In this document: in pieces, positions 6,831-13,629 of the stretch
Position numbering within the stretch: position 1 is the stretch's first letter
Layout: every line of letters begins with the position of its first letter
Assembly: GCA_937957805.1 (NCBI GenBank)
Contig: CALFXW010000170.1
Location: 1 to 16,669 of the forward strand
Origin: an uncultured Sphingopyxis sp.
GTDB taxonomy: Bacteria; Pseudomonadota; Alphaproteobacteria; Sphingomonadales; Sphingomonadaceae
Direction of reading: 5' to 3'
Length of the DNA: 16,669 nt
Notes under the pieces: generated by a model
What the model saw: the letters and a program-made list of their open reading frames with translations, nothing else
Databases searched by the model: none
Told to the model about the DNA's origin: nothing
Position numbers and translations under genes: made by a program

Positions 6831-8441
6831 TCAAACCTGTGCCAACGCCTCACCAATCAGTGCGCGGCTGTTGGCAATACCGTAGAGCGCGATGAAACTG
6901 CCCATGCGCGGCCCCTGCTCTGACCCTAGCAATATTTCATAGAGCGCGCGGAACCAGTCACGCAGGCTGGCAAAGCCATAGGCTTCATCCTTGCCGATGG
7001 CGTAAACGATATTCTGGATCGCCTCTGCCGGTGCATCGTCGGGCAAGTCTGCCAGCGCGGCATCGAGCGCGCGCAGCGCCGCAACCTCCCCCCCCACAGG
7101 TGCGCGGCGTTGCAGCGTCGGGGCAATATAATCGCGGTTATAGGCAAGCGCATGGTCGATCAGCGCAGCAAGCTCAGCGCTGGTCGCGGCATCGGCCCCG
7201 ACATGCTTGGCCAGATAGGCGGCAACCTGCGTCGCATCCGCCCGCGCACCCAGAACGCCGACCAGATTGAGCAACAGGCCAAAACTGACCGGCGGGCCGG
7301 ATGCGGGCACATCGCCGCCATGGATATGGTGCGCGGGGTTGCCCAATTTCTTGTCGGCTTCCTGCGCGGCATAGGCAGCGCGGAATTGTTCATATTCATC
7401 GACCGCGCGCGCGATGACGCCGATGTGGAGCGATTTCGCCGATTTGGGTTCACGATAGAGGAAGAGCGCCAGACTCTCCTTTGTGCCATAGGTCAGCCAT
7501 TGTTCGATGGAGAGGCCATTGCCCTTGGATTTGGAGATTTTTTCGCCCTTTTCATCAAGGAAAAGTTCGTAAATCATCCCCTCCGGCGGGCGGGCACCAA
7601 GGATGCGGGCAATTTTACCACCCAGTGCGACACTGTCGGTCAAATCCTTGCCGCACATTTCATAATCGACGCCCATCGCCGCCCAGCGCATCCCCCAATC
7701 GGGCTTCCACTGCAATTTGGCCGCGCCGCCCAAAATCGACATTTCAACCGGGCGCTCGCCATCGCTGTCATCGTTAAAGGCGATAATCCCGGCGCCAGCA
7801 TCGACAACGCGCACCGGCACCTGCAGGACGATGCCGCTGGTCGGTGAAATCGGCAGCACCGGCGAATAACTCGCCGCACGTTCGGCGCGCAACGTCGGCA
7901 GCATCACCCCCATGATCTTGTCATAATTGCGCAGCACCGAACGCAGCGCATCGTCAAATGCGCCCGATGTGTAGCGCTCGGTCGAGCTCATAAAATGGTA
8001 ATCAAAGCCATAGCTGTCGAGGAATTGGCACAGCATCGCATTATTATGCGCGGCGAAACTGTCATATTTGCCAAATGGGTCGGGAATACGCGTCAGCGGA
8101 TGGCCGATATATTGGCTGAGCATGTCGCGCTGCGGCACATTGTCGGGCACTTTGCGCAGCCCGTCCATATCATCGCTAAAGGCGATTAATAAGGTCTTGG
8201 CACCGGGCACCAGCATTTCGTACGCGCGTCGTACCATCGTGGTGCGCAGCACTTCCTGAAACGTGCCGATATGCGGGAGCCCCGACGGGCCATAGCCGGT
8301 TTCAAACAGCACCGGCCCCAGATGTTCGGGCTTGCCGTCCGGCCAGCGTTTGATGATTTTGCGCGCTTCTTCAAACGGCCAAGCTTTGGATGTGCGGGCT
8401 GCGGCGGCAAGTTCGGTCAGATCAGGCATGATGCGCGCCAT
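6831..8441 (-). CDS. lysS: Lysine--tRNA ligase, class I
   Basis: Charges tRNA-Lys with lysine using ATP in the cytoplasm. 536 residues, the normal size for class I LysRS (the gene is also called lysK). The class I signature motifs are present: PHIGT (56-60) in GYGPSGLPHIGTF as the HIGH motif and KISKS (301-305) as the KMSKS motif. Other family stretches are FSDDMDGLRKVPDNVPQ, DPFGKYDSFA and KDLTDS. The C-terminal part is alpha-helical, as expected for anticodon recognition. Class I LysRS is the usual form in many alphaproteobacteria and archaea, so it is not by itself a sign of transfer. The first Met is at 8441; a second at 8429 gives MPDLTELAAAART and is equally plausible, since neither has a clear ribosome binding site. 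It lies 48 bases behind the ferritin-like hydrolase gene and ten bases ahead of the DUF3291 gene, so the three may be cotranscribed. Confidence 0.96.
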   Translation of the reverse strand: MARIMPDLTELAAAARTSKAWPFEEARKIIKRWPDGKPEHLGPVLFETGYGPSGLPHIGTFQEVLRTTMVRRAYEMLVPGAKTLLIAFSDDMDGLRKVPDNVPQRDMLSQYIGHPLTRIPDPFGKYDSFAAHNNAMLCQFLDSYGFDYHFMSSTERYTSGAFDDALRSVLRNYDKIMGVMLPTLRAERAASYSPVLPISPTSGIVLQVPVRVVDAGAGIIAFNDDSDGERPVEMSILGGAAKLQWKPDWGMRWAAMGVDYEMCGKDLTDSVALGGKIARILGARPPEGMIYELFLDEKGEKISKSKGNGLSIEQWLTYGTKESLALFLYREPKSAKSLHIGVIARAVDEYEQFRAAYAAQEADKKLGNPAHHIHGGDVPASGPPVSFGLLLNLVGVLGARADATQVAAYLAKHVGADAATSAELAALIDHALAYNRDYIAPTLQRRAPVGGEVAALRALDAALADLPDDAPAEAIQNIVYAIGKDEAYGFASLRDWFRALYEILLGSEQGPRMGSFIALYGIANSRALIGEALAQV

Positions 8442-8489
8442 GTGGCGATTTCGCGCCGCGCCTGCAACCCCCTGCCGCGAAACCTGTTT

Positions 8490-9410
8490 TCAACCGTTGG
8501 CCGTCGCGGGGGCCATCGCGGGCAGATTGGCATCGGCAAAGTCGCTGTCATAGCGGCCGATCAGCGCGCGATCATCATCATTCCACGGGTGAAAGCCGGG
8601 CAGGAAATAGGCGATCCACGCCGGTATCAGACGGCGCAAAATCCCCGGCTTGCCGAGCAGGAACCACCAGATGCGCGCCGAAACCCGCCAGCCGGTCAGG
8701 CCATCCTGCGCCAGCAAAACCTTCATCCCCGCCACACGGCGCGGCCAGAAACGCAGGGTGATGACCAGCATCATCAGCGATTTTGCTTTCCACCGCCGCC
8801 AGCGCGACCAGCGCTTGGTCGCGTGGAGATAGGTGTCATAGGCGACCCCCTTATGTTCGATTTCCTCCATCGCGTGCCAGCGCCACAGCGCCGCCCATTC
8901 AGGGTCTGCGCCATCAAATAATTTCGGATCGGCGAGGAAAATATGCGCGAGAATCGCGGTATAATGTTCGAGCGCGATGGTCGCCATCAGATTGACGATG
9001 GCGGGGCGGGTGCGGATGAGTTCCATCACTTCATCGACATCGGCTTCGAGCGCGCTGAGGTCATAACCCATGGCTGCCACCTTGTTGTTAAAGGCGACAT
9101 GTTCGCGGGTGTGCATGATTTCCTGCATGGTGAAGGCGCGGATTTCCCCGGCCAATTTGGCGTCCACCCCGTCGCGGTGCGCCTTTACCGCTTCGATGAA
9201 CATCGCTTCCCCCTTGGGGAAGGTGATCGAGAGCGCGGTCAAAAAGGCGGTCGCAATCGGGTCACCCGCCATCCACCAGCGGTCAAAGCGCCGGTCATCA
9301 CGCCCGAAACGGCGGTCGCGTGGGGTGATCGATAAATCGGCAGGCGTCGGAGTAGCGCGCGCGCCATGCGGCGATGCCGTAGCGGTAGGGGAGAGTGAAA
9401 GGCTGGACAT
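8490..9410 (-). CDS. PF10118-type 'metal-dependent hydrolase' with ferritin-like di-metal motifs
   Basis: 306 residues from the third of three consecutive ATG codons (9410). GGAGG (complement of 9417-9421) touches the first ATG and lies six bases from the third, so the third is preferred. The N-terminal 30 residues are Ser/Pro/Thr-rich. The family stretch RRFDRWWMAGDPIATAFLTA is followed by candidate metal ligands Glu68 (PKGEAMF), Glu97-x-x-His100 (QEIMHTREH), Glu148 (ALEHYTAI) and Glu183-x-x-His186 (AMEEIEHKG). That E / ExxH / E / ExxH spacing is the pattern of ferritin-like di-iron carboxylate proteins, so the true activity may be oxidative and not hydrolytic. The C-terminal third is Trp/Arg/Leu-rich with two hydrophobic stretches that could contact the membrane. 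The family has no firm biochemical role known to me. A TetR-type gene is divergent across 63 bases, and lysS follows on the same strand. Confidence 0.82.
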   Translation of the reverse strand: MSSLSLSPTATASPHGARATPTPADLSITPRDRRFGRDDRRFDRWWMAGDPIATAFLTALSITFPKGEAMFIEAVKAHRDGVDAKLAGEIRAFTMQEIMHTREHVAFNNKVAAMGYDLSALEADVDEVMELIRTRPAIVNLMATIALEHYTAILAHIFLADPKLFDGADPEWAALWRWHAMEEIEHKGVAYDTYLHATKRWSRWRRWKAKSLMMLVITLRFWPRRVAGMKVLLAQDGLTGWRVSARIWWFLLGKPGILRRLIPAWIAYFLPGFHPWNDDDRALIGRYDSDFADANLPAMAPATANG

Positions 9411-9422
9411 CATCATCCTCCG

Positions 9423-9435
9423 GCCCCAAAGGGGC
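9423..9435 (-). promoter_or_regulatory. Small hairpin just upstream of the hydrolase ribosome binding site
   Basis: GCCCC-AAA-GGGGC (read on plus) forms a five-pair GC stem with a three-base loop, ending one base before the GGAGG at 9417-9421. In the mRNA it could protect the 5' end or affect ribosome access. It may also be chance in GC-rich DNA. Confidence 0.3.
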
Positions 9436-9437
9436 TA

Positions 9438-9466
9438 TTGTCATACTGGGGCAATTGGGGTATATT
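9438..9466 (+). promoter_or_regulatory. Promoter of the tetR-family gene
   Basis: TTGTCA (9438-9443) and TATATT (9461-9466) are separated by exactly 17 bases, a good sigma-70-type match. The expected start point is near 9473, one base from the ATG at 9474, implying a leaderless or nearly leaderless mRNA. No similarly good promoter was seen for the divergent hydrolase gene. Confidence 0.6.
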
Positions 9467-9480
9467 TACATCAATGTCAA
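9465..9480. promoter_or_regulatory. Candidate TetR operator covering the tetR start codon
   Basis: TTTACAT (9465-9471) and ATGTCAA (9474-9480) are imperfect inverted arms (six of seven match) around CA. The dyad covers the end of the -10 box, the predicted start point and the ATG. Its position between divergent genes and its size suit a TetR-family dimer acting on its own gene and perhaps on the hydrolase gene. Confidence 0.5.
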
Positions 9481-10088
9481 TAGCACGTCGCCGTCTTTCA
9501 CCCGCTGCCTCGCGCCAGATGGCGCTCGATGCTGCGCGCGACATTTTGATCGAATCGGGGCCGCAGGCGGTTACGTTAAAGGCGGTGGCGGGGCGCATCG
9601 GGCGCACCCATGCCAATCTGCTCCACCATTTCGGCAGCGCCGCCGAATTGCAGCGCGAACTCGCCGCTTTCCTGTGCCATGGCGTGTGCGATGCGATTGG
9701 CGACAGGATGCGCGGCCATGCGCCCGGCGAACATAAGGTGCGCGAGATTGTCGATCTGGCGTTTGACAGCTTCAATCAGGGGGGCGCGGGTGCGTTGACC
9801 AGCTGGATGCTCATGACCGGCAACGAAGGGGCAATCGACCCGGTGGTCAATGCCATTCATATGCTGATCGACAGCCTCAACCCCGAAGCGCACAAACAAA
9901 GATTACTCCATGAGGACACGCTGGCACTGGTGCTGATGGCGCTGGGCGATGCGTTGATTGGCGACGCGCTCAGCGATGCGATGGCATTGCAACGTGACAC
10001 CGCCCGCGTGCTGGCGACCGATTTTATCGAAGGACGTATTGCCGCGTTTGAAGCGGAACATGGCATCGTCGAGCATGTCCATTTTTGA
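9474..10088 (+). CDS. TetR/AcrR family transcriptional regulator
   Basis: 204 residues, the usual TetR size. The ATG at 9474 gives MSIARRRLSPAASRQMAL and then a typical N-terminal helix-turn-helix: ALDAARDILIESG, AVTLKAVAGRIGRT and HANLLHHFGSAAELQREL (residues about 15-65). The C-terminal ligand domain (about 70-204) is all helical and has no recognised subfamily marker. No ribosome binding site precedes the start, in keeping with the promoter placed one base upstream of it. The next in-frame Met at residue 16 would cut into helix 1, so 9474 is the best start. The gene is divergent from the ferritin-like hydrolase gene, the usual arrangement for a TetR repressor and its target. The ligand is unknown; the nearby desaturase makes a lipid effector possible but unproven. 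Confidence 0.9.
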   Translation: MSIARRRLSPAASRQMALDAARDILIESGPQAVTLKAVAGRIGRTHANLLHHFGSAAELQRELAAFLCHGVCDAIGDRMRGHAPGEHKVREIVDLAFDSFNQGGAGALTSWMLMTGNEGAIDPVVNAIHMLIDSLNPEAHKQRLLHEDTLALVLMALGDALIGDALSDAMALQRDTARVLATDFIEGRIAAFEAEHGIVEHVHF

Positions 10089-10126
10089 TTCGGCGTAACG
10101 CCGCTGCTCCCCTTTGCCGTCACCCC

Positions 10127-11167
10127 CTATTTCCCGATCAGATGGTGCCCACGCACAGCGCGCGTGATGATGCGGACCGCATCGCGCGCCACACTTAATG
10201 CGGCAAAGGGAAATAGCGCAAGGTGCAGCGCCAGCACGACGCCATCCGCCGGACTCTGCCGCACCGCCGCGACCAGCAGCGACAACGGCAGCAGCACAGT
10301 GTAAAAATCCTGCCCGACAATGAAATATCGCGGCACATTGTCAGCCACCACGGGTCGCATCTGGAAATAGATGATCCGCCCGATGATGAGTGCCAGCGCG
10401 ATGCCGACGGCCGCCCACGGTTCGACGTGACCTATCTGCCACAATAGCGCGACCATGGCGGCGCATTCGACCGGAAAGGCAATGTACGCCGCGGCGCGCC
10501 GGGCCTTTTCCCGCCCCCATGCCACGACTATCGACGCGCTGCCGCTGGCGCGGTCATGCGTTTCGTCGGCGATCTGGTGGCCGATAATGCCACGCGCACC
10601 CCACGCCATCGCCCAGACGGCGACGGTTGCTGTCCACAGGGCAGCGGGTGGTGTGCCGCTTGTCGCGACGCTGATCGCGAACACCGCCATCAGCGCCGGG
10701 AAAAGGTGCGCGCCCGATGCGTCAGCCAAAATGCCCCACGAACCGCGCCCTTTCAGACGCAGCGGAGGCAAGGAATAAGCAGCAAATGCGGCCCATGCCC
10801 CGGCCATGGCGCATAACCCAAGGGCGTTGCCGCGCCATAGCCATGCGGCGATGATTGTCCCGCCCAGCGGCAGGGCGGCGATGGTGGCGATGGCGGTCAT
10901 GCTGCGCCCCGCCATGCGGTTGGCCTTGCCAGCGCGCGCATCCTCCGCGCGGTCGGCCAGATCATTGAGCATGCTGACCCCCGCACCGCCGCTGGCCAGC
11001 GCGAGCAGCAGCACGGCCAGCGCGGGGAGCACGGCGATCAACCGCCCGTCCCCGCTGCCCCCGCCATCCAATGCCGTGGCATAGGCGATGGCAAGGGCGG
11101 GGACGATCTTTGCCTCCCACCATTGGCCCGCGCGCAGCAGATTGCCCGGCCCGGCAGATCGCGTCAT
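10127..11167 (-). CDS. UbiA family prenyltransferase
   Basis: 346 residues, strongly hydrophobic with about eight or nine membrane helices; an inner-membrane enzyme. Two Asp-rich motifs of the superfamily are visible: NDLADRAEDARAGKANR (68-84; Asn68, Asp69, Asp72, Asp76) and DETHD (201-205) in GHQIADETHDRASG. The cytosolic loop YSLPPLRLKGRG (131-142) is also typical. UbiA enzymes move a polyprenyl group from its diphosphate to an acceptor, or, in the DPPR synthase branch, move a sugar phosphate onto polyprenyl phosphate. This protein does not show the signatures of quinone, heme O or chlorophyll enzymes that I can recognise. The neighbouring glycosyltransferases and export permease make a polyprenyl-linked sugar or a prenylated glycolipid plausible. 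It lies 44 bases behind the GT2 gene on the same strand. The start codon is an ATG at 11165-11167 with a weak ribosome binding site. Confidence 0.87.
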   Translation of the reverse strand: MTRSAGPGNLLRAGQWWEAKIVPALAIAYATALDGGGSGDGRLIAVLPALAVLLLALASGGAGVSMLNDLADRAEDARAGKANRMAGRSMTAIATIAALPLGGTIIAAWLWRGNALGLCAMAGAWAAFAAYSLPPLRLKGRGSWGILADASGAHLFPALMAVFAISVATSGTPPAALWTATVAVWAMAWGARGIIGHQIADETHDRASGSASIVVAWGREKARRAAAYIAFPVECAAMVALLWQIGHVEPWAAVGIALALIIGRIIYFQMRPVVADNVPRYFIVGQDFYTVLLPLSLLVAAVRQSPADGVVLALHLALFPFAALSVARDAVRIITRAVRGHHLIGK

Positions 11168-11211
11168 GGCCGTCGCTTCATGGTGCGCGCGCCGTCATCA
11201 GTATTGGCCCC

Positions 11212-12306
11212 TCACTCGGACATCAATGTAGCCGACACGGCCAGCGCATCTGCCTGTCGCCGCCGCTGCAACACCGCGACGAGCCCGGTGCGGACGAGCG
11301 GGTCGAACATGGCAATAGCCCGTTCATCGGGCGAAACGTCCATAAAATGGCGATAGCGGGCGCGACGACCGCGCCCATAGCCCAAAAGTCGCGCCAGCAC
11401 GCGACGCGCGTCACTCGCCAGCGTCAGCGCCGACCCGACGGGATCCATCCACAATGCGCGGGCAAGGGCTACCGGCGCCAAAACCAACCGCCCGCGCCGC
11501 AACCGGTTGCGAAACAGGGTCAAATAACTATCGGCAGCTGCCCAGCGCCAGATCCGCGTTGGCACGCGCCGCGCCACCGGTTCATCCGCCAACAGCAATT
11601 CGCGCACCATGCGTTTCGACCCATGCATGGTTTCGACATTTTTCGACATGCCCCGGGGCAATTGGCGATACCCCACGGTGTAAACCGGCGCCGCGATGAC
11701 GGGGTAGCGGGCGGCGAGGCGCAGTTGCAACAACAGATCCTCGCACCCCTCCAGCCCCGCATCGCGCAGTCGTGGGTCATAGCCGCCAACCGCCAGCGCT
11801 GCCGCGCGATCCAGCAACAGCGCGCTGCCATTGCCGACAATGTTGCGCATCGCCATCAGGGCAAATGCCGGTCCGCTGACATGTCGCACATCGGGGGACA
11901 GCAGCACATTCGACCGGACGTCGATTTGACGGGACTGCGCGAACAGCAATGCCGGGTTGCGCGACGCCGCCCGTGCCAGCGCAACCAGTGTCGATAAATG
12001 GGCCGGGTGCCAGATATCGTCCGCATCTACCGGGGCGACCCAGCGGGTGCGGGCATCGGCCAAACCACGGTTGCGCGCGCGGGCAACGCCGCCATTGACC
12101 TGGGCGACAACCCGCGCCCTTGGTTCACCAGCACAGAAATGGCGGGCGATGTCGCCCGTTGCGTCGGTTGACCCGTCGTCGACGATGACGAGTTCCCAGT
12201 CGCGATATTCTTGCGCGGCGATGGACATGAGCGTCTCATCGATGGTCGCAGCGGCATTATAGGCCGGCACGACAATCGTCACCGCCGGCGACCTTTGGTC
12301 AACCAA
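11212..12306 (-). CDS. Glycosyltransferase family 2 protein
   Basis: 364 residues. The catalytic GT-A domain (1 to about 230) has VTIVVPAYNAAATI, VIVDDGSTD (Asp43, Asp44) and APVDADD (94-97), the metal-binding DxD, plus the acceptor-side motif GLEGCEDLLLQL. It would transfer a sugar from a nucleotide donor to a lipid-linked or polysaccharide acceptor on the cytoplasmic face. The C-terminal part (about 240-364) is Arg/Leu-rich without a clear membrane span. The frame has no ATG near the motif; the likely start is TTG at 12306 with GGGGGA about eight bases upstream. An out-of-frame ATG just upstream stops after four codons. The alternative GTG at codon 9 would remove the first beta-strand's edge. 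The start lies within a perfect 14-base palindrome. Likely first gene of a pair with the UbiA gene; donor and acceptor cannot be told from sequence. Confidence 0.9.
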   Translation of the reverse strand: MVDQRSPAVTIVVPAYNAAATIDETLMSIAAQEYRDWELVIVDDGSTDATGDIARHFCAGEPRARVVAQVNGGVARARNRGLADARTRWVAPVDADDIWHPAHLSTLVALARAASRNPALLFAQSRQIDVRSNVLLSPDVRHVSGPAFALMAMRNIVGNGSALLLDRAAALAVGGYDPRLRDAGLEGCEDLLLQLRLAARYPVIAAPVYTVGYRQLPRGMSKNVETMHGSKRMVRELLLADEPVARRVPTRIWRWAAADSYLTLFRNRLRRGRLVLAPVALARALWMDPVGSALTLASDARRVLARLLGYGRGRRARYRHFMDVSPDERAIAMFDPLVRTGLVAVLQRRRQADALAVSATLMSE

Positions 12307-12307
12307 A
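12294..12307. promoter_or_regulatory. Perfect palindrome over the GT2 start codon
   Basis: TTTGGT-CA-ACCAAA has six-base perfect arms. The GT2 TTG start (12304-12306) sits inside one arm. As DNA it could be a dimeric regulator's operator; as mRNA it could fold as UUUGG-UUGA-CCAAA, a tetraloop hairpin that holds the start codon. Confidence 0.45.
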
Positions 12308-12464
12308 TGCCATTCCCCCGTTTGGATCCCGTTTGTGCCAGCGCGCCTTTTGGCTCTGTGTCAATGCCTTGACTATTGATGTGCGTTGGCGAAGACAAGC
12401 GCCACCCGTGACCGCACGGCGCACAACATATCAAAATCTATGTTCTTGGGGGGATTATCATCGC

Positions 12465-13625
12465 GTGACCGTCAGCGCGAACGGCAAGCACCGCATCCTG
12501 TTCGTTTCGAGCAATGAACAATGGGGCGGTAGTGAGGAATTGTGGCGCCGTGCTGCGGCAATTTTGGCAGGCGACGGGCACCATATAGCCGTGCTCAAAC
12601 CGCGCATCGCATGGGAAGATCCGACGATCCGCGCGCTTATCGATGCCAACTGCACCGTTGCTGATCTGCGGGGGCCACGCTGGTGGCCGCGCAAGCTGCG
12701 TTCGCTGGCGTCCATATTGTGGCCGTTCATGCGGCGCGTTTCTGAAATGCAGATGCGCAAGTCCGTCCGGCGGCACCGCCCCAGCCTGGTCGTGATATCG
12801 CAAGGTCTTAATCACGACGGCTGGCTGGAGGCGGAAACGGCACAGGCGCTTGGCAAGGCAACGGTGCTGATCAGCCAGAAGGCCGACGATATTTATTGGC
12901 CATCAGACAGTTTGCGCGCCCGTCTGCGGCGCATCTACCCCATAGCGCGCGCTGCGCTGTTCGTGTCGCAGCATAATCTTGCGGTTACAGAGGAGCAATT
13001 GGGGCTGCGCCTGACCAATGCGCAAATCGTGCCCAACCCGTTCGAAGTGGCTTGGGATGCCGCACCGCCCTGGCCCGGTGGCGACGGGCTCGATCTGGCC
13101 TGCCTTGCGCGGCTCGACGTGCGCGAAAAGGGACAGGATATTTTGCTGCGGTTGCTGGCGCGGCCGAAATGGCGCGACAGGCCAGTGCGCGTCACCTTTT
13201 ATGGCAGCGGGCACAATGCCGAAGGGCTGGCCGGGATGGGCCAATTGCTCGGCCTTACCTCCATCCATTTTGCTGGCTTTACCGATGCGCCGGGCGATGT
13301 GTGGGCGCGGCACCACGGCCTCATCCTCCCCTCACGCTGCGAAGGGCTGCCCTTGTCGCTGGTCGAAACCATGCTGGCGGGCCGCGTGCCCATCGTCACC
13401 AATGTCGGCGGTAATGGTGAGGTGGTTGATGATGGGCGCACCGGCTTTCTGGCCGAAAGCGCCAGCGAAAGCGCGCTCGATGCGGCGCTGGAACGGGCAT
13501 GGGCGGCGCGTGCCGACTGGCCGGCCATCGGCGCGCGGGCTGCGGAACGGATCAGGGGGTATAGCGTGGCCGACCCGGTCGGCGCGCTTTGTGCGACGCT
13601 GCGCACCCTCGCCGAACAAAGCTAG
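12465..13625 (+). CDS. Glycosyltransferase family 4 protein
   Basis: 386 residues from the GTG at 12465, chosen because GGGGGG (about 12447-12452) lies upstream and because the GT-B fold begins right after it with KHRILFVSSNEQWGGSEELW. The frame is open upstream to 12333, including a GTG at 12408, but that extra part looks unstructured. The C-terminal donor domain carries CEGLPLSLVE, the EX7E motif with Glu293 and Glu301, then GGNGEVVDDGRTGFL, as in GT4 retaining enzymes. ARLDVREKGQDIL is the usual start of that domain. It would add a sugar from a nucleotide donor in the cytoplasm during glycan assembly. It is divergent from the GT2 gene across about 158 bases, and its stop is only four bases from the end of the convergent radical SAM gene. 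Specificity is unknown. Confidence 0.9.
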   Translation: MTVSANGKHRILFVSSNEQWGGSEELWRRAAAILAGDGHHIAVLKPRIAWEDPTIRALIDANCTVADLRGPRWWPRKLRSLASILWPFMRRVSEMQMRKSVRRHRPSLVVISQGLNHDGWLEAETAQALGKATVLISQKADDIYWPSDSLRARLRRIYPIARAALFVSQHNLAVTEEQLGLRLTNAQIVPNPFEVAWDAAPPWPGGDGLDLACLARLDVREKGQDILLRLLARPKWRDRPVRVTFYGSGHNAEGLAGMGQLLGLTSIHFAGFTDAPGDVWARHHGLILPSRCEGLPLSLVETMLAGRVPIVTNVGGNGEVVDDGRTGFLAESASESALDAALERAWAARADWPAIGARAAERIRGYSVADPVGALCATLRTLAEQS

Positions 13626-13629
13626 TTCG

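Noticed and set aside
7110..7847. 245-residue plus-strand open frame
   Set aside because: Entirely inside lysS on the opposite strand and spans the KISKS region; no ribosome binding site and no family pattern.
6831..8441. Class I lysyl-tRNA synthetase as a sign of transfer from archaea
   Set aside because: This class is the common form in many alphaproteobacteria, so it is expected here.
10091..10103. CGGCG-TAA-CGCCG hairpin between tetR and the UbiA gene
   Set aside because: Only five pairs with no T-run on either strand; too weak to call a terminator although it sits between convergent genes.
11071..11997. 308-residue plus-strand open frame rich in Arg, Gln and His
   Set aside because: It lies opposite the UbiA 5' end and the GT2 gene, which has all catalytic motifs. 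Composition is that of an antisense frame and no domain is visible.
12333..12464. Upstream in-frame extension of the GT4 gene
   Set aside because: The extra 44 residues are Arg/Cys/Trp-rich without structure typical of GT4, while GTG at 12465 has a G-rich binding site and leads straight into the first Rossmann strand.
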